DNA of 64,000 nt from Tetrapyrgos nigripes (lineage: Eukaryota; Basidiomycota; Agaricomycetes; Agaricales; Campanellaceae): contig JAACJM010000004.1 of the NCBI GenBank assembly GCA_013368315.1, positions 124,001-188,000 of the forward strand, in the 5' to 3' direction. Below the pieces are notes generated by a model. The model was not told where the DNA came from. It did no database searches and saw nothing but the letters and a program-made list of their open reading frames with translations. The position numbers were made by a program, and so were the translations under genes. Shown here piece by piece: positions 21,690 to 32,748 of this stretch (positions within the stretch are counted from its first letter, which is position 1; every line of letters starts with the position of its first letter).

Positions 21690-23549
21690 ATGGAAAATCC
21701 GGTACTAGACACACTTTCTGCTGCCTATGCCAGCTTAGGGAGGGACGTCAATCACGCATTGTTAATTCAACACAGTCATAGCGGACGTTTGCAACATGTT
21801 CGAGGGCAGTGCCTTGATCTCCTAACAACAGCTCGAGAGGTGAGTACAGAAGTAACCTTTTTCTCGGTATCTCCTAATGGGTCCTGTTCAGCATCGACAA
21901 GACGTCACTTTGAGTGATTTCGAAGCTCTTACATCCAACGTGCAGCGAATGCTTGCATCTGTTGACCAGGCCATCACCACTTCAAGAGAGGTTCCAGATG
22001 CACCTGCAATGAGTCTTGGGGATTCTTTCATACCTACAGGATGCCAGGGACGACCTTCAATTGCAATTGATGCAGGTCAGCTTGCCAATCTTGCCATCAA
22101 TCGTACAACACGCGTGGATCTCGCTACGTTATTCCACTGCAGCTCTCGAACCATTCGGCAGCGGCTTCTGGAATATGGTTTTTCAGCTCCTGGGCCTCCA
22201 GTGTATGTTGACGAAGAGAACCAGCAAGGAGAGATGATATGCACATACCACCCTGGTCATTCAGCAGATTTATCTGACATCACGAACAATGAATTAGACG
22301 AACTCATACTATCCATCTATCGCCAGTTCCCATCTTTCGGCCGTCGCATGATTGATGGGTTTCTCTTAGAGGTGGGTTTTCGTGTTCCTCACCAACAAAT
22401 TCTGGATGCATATAACCGTGTAATTGGCCCTGCTGTTCGCCCCTTTGGGCCAACTCGCCTATCTCGTCGTGAATACAATGTTCCTGGGCCAAATAGTCTT
22501 TGGCATCAGGACGGTCAGCACGGTGGGTGGGTGTTTGATTTTTTGGAAACATTTCTTTGACCAAGATTGGATATAGGCCTTATCCATTGGGGAATCATTT
22601 TCCATGGATTCATTGATGGCTATGCACGCTTCGTGTTGGGAATCCGGGCCAGCAATAACAACCGTGCAGCAACTGTTGGAGAGCTTTTCCAGGACATCAC
22701 GGGAGTGTTTGGATACCCAAGCTGGGTAAGAGGAGATTTCAGGACTGAAAATCTTATCGTCGCAGCTGAGATGGAACGAGTTCGAGGACTGGGCCGGGGT
22801 TCCTACATTTGGGGAAAGTACATTATATATCTCTTCTAGTACTCTAAGTATGTATCTCACCAAATTGTCTTTTAAGGTCTGTACACAACATCCGTATTGA
22901 ACGTTTATGGCTTGACCTTACCCAAGGGCTTGGAAAGAAGTGGAAACTCTTTTTTCTCAATCTAGAGCTACACCACAATCTTGATCGGAATGATGGTGGT
23001 CACATATGGCTCTTGCATCATCTATTTCTCGATGTTATCAACAAGGAGCTTGACCTTTGGATTGGTGCATGGAACAACCACACACTTTCGAGCAGAACGG
23101 AACGTCATACTACTCTGAAAGTCATGTATGTTCAGGGATCTGCTATTAATGGATACCGAAGTGTTCACATTGACCCCGTCACTGGTGAAACCTCTGCTTA
23201 CATCCCATTGGATGATCCAGCTCTTTCTGATGACCAAACCGCTGCATATGGTGTTGACTGGGATGATGCTCTTGATACACGGCTTAGAAATCATCATGAT
23301 GAGCACAATACTCATCAAGCTGATGCAACTGAACCTGATGTGTATGTGAGCAATGTCCCTGATCAGCTGTCACAGGTTGAGGTTCTCGAGCCAAACTGCC
23401 CATTTTCAAGTAATACTGATATCCAGGAGCTGGATGAGTTCCTTGATACCCTACCGCATCGCCAAGAATGTGATGAAGTATCTCATACTGAGCTGTGGAG
23501 GGATGCTTTAGAGAAGGCTGTAGAGATCTTGGGTAGGCAGGACTTATAA
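21690..23549 (+). CDS. DDE integrase-core transposase
   Basis: Four exons joined by three introns (21840-21891, 22523-22575, about 22819-22877) give 564 residues without stops. Residues 1-100 are helical. Residues 105-146 contain a helix-turn-helix-like stretch (VDLATLFHCSSRTIRQRLL). The retroviral-type integrase core follows with all three acidic residues present: WHQDGQHGLIHW (Asp about 257), VRGDFRTENL (Asp about 314) and HNIRIERLW (Glu about 349). This is the WHxDG/RGDxxxEN/RIERLW form seen in eukaryotic integrase-core transposases of basidiomycetes and animals, without reverse transcriptase. The acidic C-terminus ends EILGRQDL. It lies fully inside the terminal inverted repeats, convergent with the HECT-like gene. 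Expected to cut and join the element's ends in the nucleus. Confidence 0.85.
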
Positions 23550-24088
23550 TACGGCTTAGTATACTTGCACTTGTGATGATTTGTGAACTCGTCATAGATT
23601 ACCGAGAAAGACCAAAAACGCATCCTGACGAAAAACAAAGTGAGCGAGAATGGGATCACAACGTGTAATGGTATAATAGATACATATACAGAGTGATTGT
23701 TGTTGGGTTGATTCAATGGCGAATGATGTGCGAAGAAAGCCGAAAGAGGAAGTAGTGTCGGAATAACTTGCTGAAGGAGTATCGGGAGTCGGACAACTTG
23801 GCAATGACGCAACAGATCTCAGAAATTAGATGTATTCCAGTAGATTAAGGCAGAAACATCGACAACGCATTAGGTATAAAGTAATAGAGCAAATGGTTGT
23901 GGAACGGGCACAAGAGTAATGCAAGAAGAGTGACTAGTGAGTGTAGAGTGTAGGGTATGTAAGAACTGACCAATAGCAAGTAGCAAGTAACGAGGGGCAG
24001 GGGATAGAGACTACAGGGCAGCCTGCATGGATATTACGAATTAAAAGGATGTATGATGGAAATAGAACTAAAGTTTCAGAACCTAGAC
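23550..24088. other. Spacer between convergent element genes
   Basis: About 540 bp with the 3' ends of the integrase and HECT-like genes. No ORF or repeat of note; presumably both polyadenylation regions. Confidence 0.45.
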
Positions 24089-27000
24089 CTAGACAGTGTT
24101 GAAACCATTTCCTTGCCCAAAATTATCAGCGAGAACAGCATCCAGTGTCGTGTCCTCATCTAGGCCTTCAGGAATATCCTGCATAACCATATTCTTGACT
24201 TCTCCATTCATGAGAACATCAATGCTGCCAAAGCAGACATGGGTGAGAATTACACTAGGCATGCCATGTCGAACGGGTGTGTTCTCAGTGAATCTAATCT
24301 ATGAAAGGTTTTATCAAAGCTGCACTTAACACAAAGCAAACAAACATACATCAAATCTGAGATTTGGTGAGCGAGGAAGCTGATATGATCCATGAACTGA
24401 ACGCAAAAATTTGTGAGCTGCATTGGGTTTATGAAGATATCGGATGAGACATGACATCCAACGTTCTTCGGCATTCACAAAATTTCCGTCGTTCGAGTGA
24501 ACAAAGGCAAGGTGACAGAGAACGTCACCTGGCGTCTGGATAGAACGAGCTTGATATAAGCTGTTCACGACGGAAATGATATGCTCCAGACTATCGAAAG
24601 ATGTTGAGAGCTTGGGATAGGGGATGTTCAGAGTGCCCAAGTCGATGCCCTCGATGAGTGCTGAATAAACAGGATGAGACTGACTGATTGTTGTAAAAAG
24701 AGGTCCAAAGCAACAACGCCCGATGAGTTCAGGCGTTTTCTGTTCTAGATCAGATCTTGACATGCAGTTCAGCAAACCATGCTATGGCCAAAATTAGTGG
24801 AGACGACAACTGAAATGGAAATGTGAACATACAGAAAAATCCTCCCATACCTCATACAAAACCATCATAATAGGATCATCCTGCTCAACCACCATGGTCG
24901 GGGGCCAAAATTGCACTCGTTCATATACACTTGGCATCATTCGCTGCAGAAGGTCTCGATCAGTGCACCTGACCATTACTTCAGGATAGTGATGTCCAAG
25001 CAAGTACAACAGGACCATCGGACACAGGAGCGGAAGGTCTAGGCCTTGCAGCATAGACACCCGTATCAAGAGACCGGCCGCCTGCCAGAATTGCATATCA
25101 TCCTCTGTGACGTGATCCTGAAAGCCCAGTGGCAAAAGACTAGGAGCCAGGTATTCACCACCGGAGATAGAACACCATTGGCTGGCATTGTTCCCCTTGA
25201 AAACCAAATCATGGAGATGAGACCAAACATCCCTTGTCACACCATCACCGACTGCGCCGTTACTGAAAAAATAATATGATTGTCAGTTCGATGTAATGCA
25301 CAATCATTATATAGACTTACACTCTGCATGCAAAGCGTTTTGCATGAATTGTTTCAATATCAAAGGAACAGTCAATAACTCTGCCCAGCAGTGGAACAGA
25401 ACCATTACCACCATTGGCGACATCTATCAAGACAGACCAGATGTTTGCAGCTAACGTTCTGGCATCACTACCCTCGAACGACAGTGTATGGGGCTCAACA
25501 CCAAGATAGGGAGCGAAGAATTGCTCAGACCAATCACTGGCCACCTGAGATAAAATCTGGGTCAGTGGGTTGTTGATGAGTCCCTCTACATTTCGCCAAC
25601 ATTCAGGAATGGCAGTCGGGGCAAGGAGGTGGGGGTCAATAGGAATAGGGTCAGTGGAACTTGAGTCTCTGTCGTCGTCATTTAACTGTATGTAGACAAT
25701 TAGAATTTTGAAAAAAAAAAAAAAAAAAAAAACACTGAAGTGACTGAACATAACACATACCATGTCTTGTACCTCAGACTCTTCGTCCGTGACACTGGCT
25801 TGACATTGTTGACCACATTCTAGCTCAAGAGAAGGCTCAGAGGCAAGTTTAGTAAGGAATGTACTCCAGAGGAGATGTCCGAGACAGTAATGAAGGTGAC
25901 CTGGAGGATGATCAATCCGTCTACCAACAATCATATGGTCAACGGGGGCTGGGAAAGCATGAGCAAAATAAAGGGAACTGCCCAATACAAAAACTTACCA
26001 AGTATGACAAAAGGAGTTGTGCCACTGAGGTTCTTCGTCATGCGGCGAGAGATATCCCAGAGATCCTTGAAGGATAAACTGGGAGGAAGATTGGTCCAAT
26101 GCAGCAGAGGGTGGTTTGTGCTTTTGAAAGCCCGTAGAATTGTCCAGACCTTAGCCTCTGCCGGAAGAGGATTAGATGATGGTAAAGGTGCAGTGAACTG
26201 CAACCCAGCAATGCGCATATGAGCCATAAAGCTGGAGTTAATCAACTCCACCACTGGCATATCGTCAGCACCAGTAATGGTAATTTCAAAGCAAAGTCCC
26301 TGCCGAGCGGCATTGACCAACCAAGCCGGCTGTTTTGGCAAAGTAGGTGCGTGGAGTTCTTGGAATATTGATTCAACCTCAAAATAGCTGCCCACATCCT
26401 GGAAACACAACGTCAAAACAAACAGACAAGCAAATGCTGCACAGTGACTTACCGGTTCTGTGTGAATAGCAAATTTCATTGTCAGTGACATAACAGACAG
26501 ACCTGTCCGATTTCTTGTGGACCCTGATGAGCAAGCGCGTGGGGCGAGAGTGTACGGTGAAGAGGCTACACCTCGGCGGCCAGGAGGAGCAGGTGAACAG
26601 CCTACTGTGCATGGGATGGTGGAGGGATTGGCCACACGGCGTGCTTCACGCTCATGTGCTGCTCGAGCAATGCCCTGAGCCCGTCGATCATTTGTGCTTT
26701 GATTTTCCGGAACCTGAGAGCTAGGAGGGTCCCACATAGGAAAGTTGGTACTGCTCCTAGAGTCCATAGAAGCTGGAGGAATATTCGAGGCAGCCAGAAA
26801 ATGTTAGTATTGAAAGTGGAGAAAGCAATATTTTCTTACCAACGTGATGGTGCTCATAATATCGGTGATAACACTGAGTACACTGTGAACGCGGAGTGGC
26901 GTTGAGGTCAGTCTGCACAATATGATGAGTATACGGTTACCAACAAGAACATTGCCAACGAGTCTACTCACAGTACTAAACTGAGAATGAGATGTGCCGG

Positions 27001-27210
27001 GGCAAGTAGCAGGGTCCAGAGACCTAACAGTACCGTGCTCTGATTCCGAATGGTCACAGAAGCACCTGTCTGGCTGAGCGTGTGCTGTATCCTAAAACAA
27101 AAGGTTCAGTCAGTGACACAACCATACATAGATCGGCGAGCAATGCTTACTAGGTAGAAAGTGGTGCACCCACAAAGGCGGCAAGATTGCGGGCCCCATA
27201 CTGAGGGCAT
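24089..27210 (-). CDS. Zinc-finger HECT-like E3 ubiquitin ligase
   Basis: Ten exons join in frame to about 864 residues. It starts at 27210 (MPSVWGPQSCRLCGC). Residues 1-85 are rich in Cys/His pairs: CRLCGC, RCFCDHSESEH and CTQCYHRYYEHHH, suggesting zinc binding. Residues 100-190 are Ser/Pro/Arg-rich. From about 509 the order follows a HECT domain: GDGVTRDVWSHL, FWQAAGLLIRVSMLQGLDLP, LYLLGHHYP, AAHKFLRSVHGSYQLPRS, and a C-lobe stretch GMPSVILTHVCFGSIDV, where Cys about 817 sits where HECT ligases have their catalytic Cys (THTCFNxLDLP-like). It ends GNGFNTV at 24089. The usual C-terminal LPxY is not preserved, so activity is uncertain. Its position inside the terminal repeats makes it an element-borne gene. 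A 22-base T run lies in one intron (minus strand; about 25712-25733). Confidence 0.72.
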
Positions 27211-27861
27211 AAAACCAGTGTAGGGTAGGTGTAGCAGAAAAAATAGAAGATGTGAGCCAAAAAGCGAGCGACGATGTAGTTGGAGAAAGAGTGAGATGGA
27301 TCTGAACCAAATATTCAAAGCGAGGAGCTAAGAGAACCAAATATTAAGCAAATACCTAATGGCCCCACAAGAATTATGCCTCTGCAGAGGATTTTACCAT
27401 TACGCGGACAGATGGGTGATGCTCGGCTCTGGTTGGTGTCCCTGCAGCCTTAAAGAGAGCACAGAACCGGCCTGCTATGCTCTGATACATATTTGAGGTA
27501 CTCGCCTGACTACAGACAGGCTTTCGATAGATCACCAGTGATATGTAGACGCTACTACACTGGACTGGGGGCCAATACCTGACTGTTCGTCGGATTGTAT
27601 TCAAATTTGCGTTCTATAATGACGGGCTGAATTGATTAGTCAGATGAGCTGAATTGGGTTCAGCGCCAGAGAGAGTCGTAGCCGGATGCATGGACAAGTC
27701 ATGTCGAGATCGATGAAGGAAAAGACAAGGACAAGTCGGAAAATGCCGGATGATGTTGCAATCACCAAAGAGAAAGGTAATGTCGAAAGAGTAAACTTCT
27801 ACTACTAAGGTATTACTTAGAAGTAAAGCTAGTACATGGGCGACATTAACTGACGAAGTGC
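27211..27861. other. 5' flank of HECT-like gene inside element
   Basis: Presumed promoter and subterminal region of the 7-kb element. Short ORFs (27374-27604, 27614-27877 minus) have no recognisable features. Confidence 0.4.
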
Positions 27862-27909
27862 AAGGTGATGTTGACAAGTGTTAAATATATTTTGTCTGGC
27901 AAGGACCTT
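27862..27909 (-). repeat. Right terminal inverted repeat of 7-kb element
   Basis: The minus strand begins AAGGTCCTTGCCAGACAAAA and continues ATATTTAACACTTGTCAACA, matching the left end with small gaps. Confidence 0.65.
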
Positions 27910-28160
27910 GTTAGACACAAGTGAAGGTCCCTTAAACCATTCCTCGACGATTGTATAGTAAGTCACCTCTGGGGTAGCTTCATCAGCGTTTCTGCACCTC
28001 AGGAGCACATTACATGATGGCAACGCAACTGATTCCAATATTTGCGTATAGCCCAGCAGCAATGAGTCTAGTAATGAGTCCCAAAGAATTGCCAAAGTCT
28101 TGCCAAGACTGCTTGCTCACTCCTTGAAAAAGGCAATTGCAAGAGTGTACTGGCCTTGGT
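27910..28160 (-). pseudogene. Middle fragment of transporter paralogue
   Basis: The minus strand carries transporter exons in order: a stretch reading GQYTLAIAF, then GVSKQSWQDFGNSLGLITR, LIAAGLYANIGIS, and after an intron EVTYYTIVEEWFKGPSLVS. Two extra T bases before AAGGAGTGAGC shift the frame relative to the intact gene at 17.7 kb, so it is a pseudogene. It ends at the 7-kb element on its 3' side and at a GTATGG-rich miniature repeat on its 5' side. The 3' continuation of the same gene lies at 20.3-20.9 kb. Confidence 0.78.
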
Positions 28161-28370
28161 AGCATCAGGAAATTCACAATCGTATGGAAGGTATGGAGGG
28201 TATGGAGGGTATGGGGCCCATACCTTTTTATACACATTTCGCCAAGATCTCCTCAAATGTTCCATACACATTGTGTATGGATGTATGGGCCAGTATGGGC
28301 AATATAGGCAGTATGGACAAGGTACTTTAATAATGTGCAAGCTCAGATTTTTCGACCCTTACCTTTGAAG
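28161..28370 (+). repeat. GTATGG-rich miniature repeat, copy A
   Basis: Begins CATCAGGAAATTCACAATCG, followed by many GTATGG units in both orientations (GGTATGGAGGGTATGG; CCATACC). Self-complementary stretches can fold. The same start sequence in reverse orientation occurs near 29.55 kb. Confidence 0.6.
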
Positions 28371-28882
28371 CACGCACTGCTAGCAACCAGTATGAGTCAC
28401 CGCCGCTGTCATTGTGAGGAAGTTGTCCTCACTGTTGTCAGCCATTCACAATAAGACTCGGGGTGATTCAGTAAGTATAGGGTAGGGATTCCAGAACACG
28501 AGATCAGTATCGGAACTGTAATGCATGTAATGAGTAAAAAAAAATTGCATTTCCCGACGACGTCGATGATGATGATGAGCACTGCAACGCCCGCCGTCGG
28601 TGACCGGTGACTGGTGACTGTTGAACCGAGCGCCAAGAGGTGACATGTCGCGGTCATGAGATTGATTTTAATCGGAGCTTGAAAGCTTTCTTGATCAAAT
28701 TGACACGAAACGTTGACTTCTCTAACTCCCTTTCTTCCCTCAACAACATCGTTACTCAGTGTTTCCCTCCCCCTCCACCTCTCTCCCCTTCGCTGTACTG
28801 TACGTTCAGAGGTTGCATTGAGACCCTCGTCATCAAGGATTCTTCCTCCTCAACTGAAGGGTGGATAATAATATGGGATGGA

Positions 28883-29151
28883 ATGATTGACGTCGTCTGT
28901 ACTGTCTTTGTGGTGAGTTGTTACATCTTGACTTACCCTCATGTTTAACTGACCTTGTATCTTCTCTTCCAGTACTTTATCCCTTTTGTGGCCAAGGTGC
29001 GTCGTCCGTCCTTATTTCTGTCTAATTTACAAATGATACTCGCCATTTTCAGGCGCTATGTTTTGCCATCTCGGGTTGGTTTCATGGTCATCACTTACGT
29101 TCGTATCTTTCTGCTCTCATGTTGTCTGCTGCTGAAATATCTTTCCATTAG
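28883..29151 (+). CDS. Possible small membrane protein
   Basis: From ATG 28883 three short exons with good GT-AG introns (28915 to about 28972 and about 28998 to 29052) join in frame: MIDVVCTVFV, YFIPFVAK, ALCFAISGWFHGHHLRSYLS, ending EISFH and a stop at 29151, about 50 residues. Two hydrophobic stretches suggest a membrane protein. The upstream in-frame extension to 28640 (Pro-rich) is probably leader. No family recognised; the spacing of the splice sites is the main support. Confidence 0.35.
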
Positions 29152-29384
29152 CATTTCGTTTACATGAGCTGTGTGATTGTGATTGTGAGGGCTGTGAGTG
29201 GTAGGCTTGTAGTGCATTGGTGGTTTTACGTTTTACGAGGCCATAGGTTGATATGTACTTTGTATAGATGTCCTACTTAGTGTGTGCATTAGTCTACAAT
29301 TGAATATATCATTTTATCCATTTGTCATTACACACTGTCAGTGACAACAACGGCAATGCCGACAACGAAGCAAAATCAGGAGTA

Positions 29385-29560
29385 CATGGAACAGGCATGG
29401 GGTAGGTATGGAGGTGCATGGAGCATGTTTGTAGCAGTCCCATACACATGCATGGGAGGTGTATGGAAATCATGCACCCCCCTCTGCTCCATACACGTAT
29501 AATTTGGTATGGGGGGTATGGACCCATACCCCCCATACCGTTGCGAATTTCCTGATGAGG
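29385..29560 (-). repeat. GTATGG-rich miniature repeat, copy B
   Basis: The reverse strand begins CATCAGGAAATTCGCAACGG then GTATGGGGGGTATGGG, matching copy A at 28161 for its first 35 bases. It includes CATACACATGCATG and other palindromic pieces. Confidence 0.6.
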
Positions 29561-29851
29561 CCTGACATAGTCTTGCTTCAAGTTGGAGCGTCGCAATGGG
29601 GATCAGGTTGCGACTTAATTTCTAGAACAATACTTGTCGACGATTTTAATTGGATTTTAACCTTCCCATGTTTAAGGTCCCAGTTCGAGTGACTGTCGGT
29701 ACACCTATTTGTGGAAAGAATAAATGCGGAGCGGTCCACATGAGTCAAATTACACACCTAATAAGCCCTATCTCTGGCAAGCATTGTTGGTAACGGCGAA
29801 GTTCTTGCACATTGCCAAATGCAAAGTACAGGCAGTTATATATCACAGATG

Positions 29852-29921
29852 AGGTTGGCACTAGCCTGGAACCCAAGAAGGACCACCAACAGGACGCTTG
29901 GGTTCCAGGCTAGGTTGGCAC
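29852..29921. repeat. Hairpin with 10-bp flanking direct repeats
   Basis: TAGCCTGGAACCCAAG (29862-29877) and its perfect inverse CTTGGGTTCCAGGCTA (29897-29912) enclose a 19-base loop. AGGTTGGCAC flanks it on both sides (29852-29861 and 29912-29921), like a target-site duplication. A related, degraded sequence lies at 19611-19665. Confidence 0.7.
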
Positions 29922-30670
29922 GTGGGGAACTACAAGTCTCTGTCTGCCTCTGTCCTTCTCGCGTTCAGCGATTTGGACCGTTGTATAATTTTTTCCCGAG
30001 ACAAGTCACAACGCACCTTTCGCTAGAGATAAGAATCGTTTGATCAGTTGTTCGATGACCAAATCCTTTACTTTCTGGCTCAAAAGCACTAAGTATAGCA
30101 GCAGGGTCCAGTAATGAGAGAGTAGTGTCCAAGACTTCGTCAAAAGTGGCTGTGCACCCTGCCAACTGGCAACACTGCTACGACAATCTACAAAATGTTT
30201 GCCAAGGGCCCACCACAGAATTACCGGTTGAGAGAAGTTGTCAAGAGAGAGCTAACCTCCAGATGGAGAGCACAACTACAGACACAACTGTCGAGTCACG
30301 CAGAAGGAGCGAGCGCGATCGCCTATAGACACTTCTAGGTACAGTCAATGTCAATTAAATATTCTCTGTTCATATGTAGCATATGCAAGTAGGTATTTAT
30401 GTATAGGACATCCAAAAGAAGGAAAGAATTACGATAATGCCTGTAATAAAACCGTTGAGCAACTGCGTCGCAATCATGAAGGGAGAGGACAAAAGACCCA
30501 CATTAAATCAACGAAACTAGCGCGATAAGCTCACAATATCCAAAATATCCACATCGAAGCTATCCGCCGTTGGGATGCATCCGACCGCAACACGCTCGCG
30601 GCGCGCCGTTCAGTGAGAGAACCAGACATCAAGACTGTCGTAGGAACGACTCAGAACCAAGTGGAACCAA
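29922..30670. other. Intergenic, no gene seen
   Basis: Short ORFs only. It holds the 3' region of the LIS1-like gene. Confidence 0.45.
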
Positions 30671-32487
30671 TTATCCTGTTCGTTTAGGTAGCCAGATCTT
30701 CACAGTCTGCGCAGGTCAACTCATCAGTTAACGACAAATGACTATAGCCTAGGAAAGACAAAAATACCTGGTCATTGCCACTAGTGGCAAGCACATTGAC
30801 CAACCTCTTCTCGTCGCTGGAACCAGCACTGATCGCTTGCCTTCCCCATGCCATGGACGTTATGAATGCATCATGGGCATCCGCGATAGTCTTTGTGCAT
30901 CGTCCTGTCTTCAAGTCCCATACTCTTATAGTCTTGTCATCGGAGGCGGAGAGAAGGTACTGTCCATTAGGATGGAAAACGAGAGCCGATATCCAATTGT
31001 CGTGACCAGTCTAGATAGATAAGGTCAGAAAATCCATTTTAAACCGTGACAGTCAAATGTAGAACTCACCAGGGTGTGTAGGCATTGACCACCACGAGCA
31101 TCCCATATCTTAATCTGTTTGTCTCGGCTGCCAGTGACTGCAAACGCTAAGGAGGGATCTGTGACGGCAGGGGCACTTTGGGGATTCTGAACCAACCAGG
31201 TCAGACAGATCAGAACAGCAGGAGGTCATGCTAACCTTGACAGTGATTAGCTCTTTGATAGCAGGAACAGCATCAGCAGGGCATATATGCGCAACATCGA
31301 TGCTGTTTTCATGCCCCCTAAATTCAGCCTTTACTTCACCAGTGGAAATATCGACGATTTTGGCAGTCTGCAGCAGAACATTAGTTGACGAAGGGCATCG
31401 AAAAAGGTAACACGGACATGATCCATAGAGCAAGTGATGACGAATCGTCCATCTAGACTAGGAATAGCACTCCGAATCCAGTTGTCGTGAGGAGAAATGA
31501 CCTTGATACAATGCCTGGAGGACGTCGACTGAGCATACTAGAATACTTTTGAGGCAGCAAAGAAGCTTACGTCGTTGCAACTTCCCATATCCGCAAACTC
31601 TGGTCACGACTGGAGCTGATAACCTTGTCGTCACCTGGAAGGAATTGTACCGAGGAAATCGAGTGTTCATGACCACGGAGAGTCGCGAAATTCTGATAAT
31701 CATTCTCCACGTTCCATAGTTTGATGAATAAATCGTAAGAGCAGGTAGCTGAAAGTCCAATGATCAGTCCATGAAAAGACGCAAACTGAGAACCTGCGAC
31801 TCACCCAGCGTTGTCCCATTGGAATTGTAATGACATCCTGACACTCGCTTTGTATGCCCTTTCAAAGTCCTCTCTAAATCTCCCGACTCCCAATCCCAAA
31901 TCTTCACTGTGGAGTCATCACTAACAGACGCCAACACCGAATACAGGGGATGAAACGCAACGGCGTTAACCTTGTCTCGATGACCTGTCAACCGATGCTT
32001 GACTGAGGTGGCATTAGGGAGCCAGTCGGCATCCCCTCCTTTCTTCCCAGTGCCGTTTGGTAGATATGCCATATTCTGGTTCTCCTCGAGGGCTTGCGCT
32101 AATCGTTGTTCGAGATCGATGATCTGTTCTGGCCAGAAGGAGTTTTAAGAATCGGAAGATATGCAAAGGTGTTTTACGCACCTTCTTTTGCATCCTGATC
32201 ACACTCGTCCATTTCTTGGCTAGGAGACCGCTAGTCTTCTTGTCTGTGTCTGGTTGGAAACTTTCCTACAACGACTGTCAGCAATTGGGACATATGCCGT
32301 ATAATGAGTTGCCGCACCATACGAGGAACCTCTTCCTTGAATTGTTCATAGGTCTTCAGGAATCCGGCCGAGTGTAGGTAATCGAGTATGCCCTTATGTC
32401 TGAGGGGAATTGGTCAATTTCGGAGATTGCAAGGAAGATGCACAACACACAAATCATCTTGTTGCCTTTCTGTCAATATGGACGCCA
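30671..32487 (-). CDS. LIS1/PAC1-like WD40 dynein regulator
   Basis: A dynein cofactor acting in nuclear migration. It starts at 32487 ([13 protein letters not shown]). A 50-nt intron leads to a LisH motif ([20 protein letters not shown]), then a coiled coil ([17 protein letters not shown]), then seven WD40 repeats: [14 protein letters not shown]...[74 protein letters not shown]...RVWDLKTG and a last [11 protein letters not shown]. An adjoining ADWLP stretch precedes the first repeat, as in PAC1 proteins. The last exon is very short (11 residues, stop at 30671). About nine introns; no damage seen. Essential housekeeping gene in filamentous fungi. Confidence 0.92.
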
Positions 32488-32748
32488 TAATGCCAGGACA
32501 GACACGAGGATGTGCAAGACTTAGACCGTCGACTTGCACGGCGATGTGGGATGGAGCTACGAAGTACGGGTCACGTGTCCAGCTTGCAGAAAGCGTCGAG
32601 CAACTCGGAATTTGAGGGATAGACATGGCATACGAAAGCAGTCATACATGATACACCTAAAATTACACCCAACGTACAAAAGAGAAGAAAAACAGAGTGA
32701 AAATATATCTACTAACTCAATCACCAACTCAGTAGTAACATGCCGATA

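Larger units (their letters stand above)
20931..27909. mobile_element. 7-kb TIR element: DDE integrase plus HECT-like gene
   Basis: The ends are inverted copies. The left end reads AAGGTCC-CG-GCCAGACAAAA and the right end, reversed, AAGGTCC-TT-GCCAGACAAAA. Similarity continues inward through ATT(C/T)AAC and TGTCAACA. Inside are exactly two genes, convergent and both open from end to end: a DDE integrase-core protein (+, 21690-23549) and a Cys/His-rich HECT-like protein (-, 24089-27210). It lies between two pieces of a transporter paralogue that are in the correct order and orientation, as expected for an insertion into that gene. A clean target-site duplication is not visible; GACATATATG (left) and GACACAAGTG (right) are the nearest candidates. 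The integrase type resembles IS3EU-like eukaryotic DNA transposases; that assignment is inference. Confidence 0.72.

Noticed and set aside
22304..22863. Minus-strand ORFs in the integrase region
   Set aside because: They lie opposite exons of the integrase gene, whose frames show the catalytic motifs; these are shadows.
25859..26222. Plus-strand ORFs of 72 and 115 codons
   Set aside because: Opposite well-joined exons of the HECT-like gene and without motifs.
20921..27922. Clean target-site duplication for the 7-kb element
   Set aside because: GACATATATG and GACACAAGTG agree at 7 of 10 positions, but both also belong to the transporter sequence, so this cannot be claimed.
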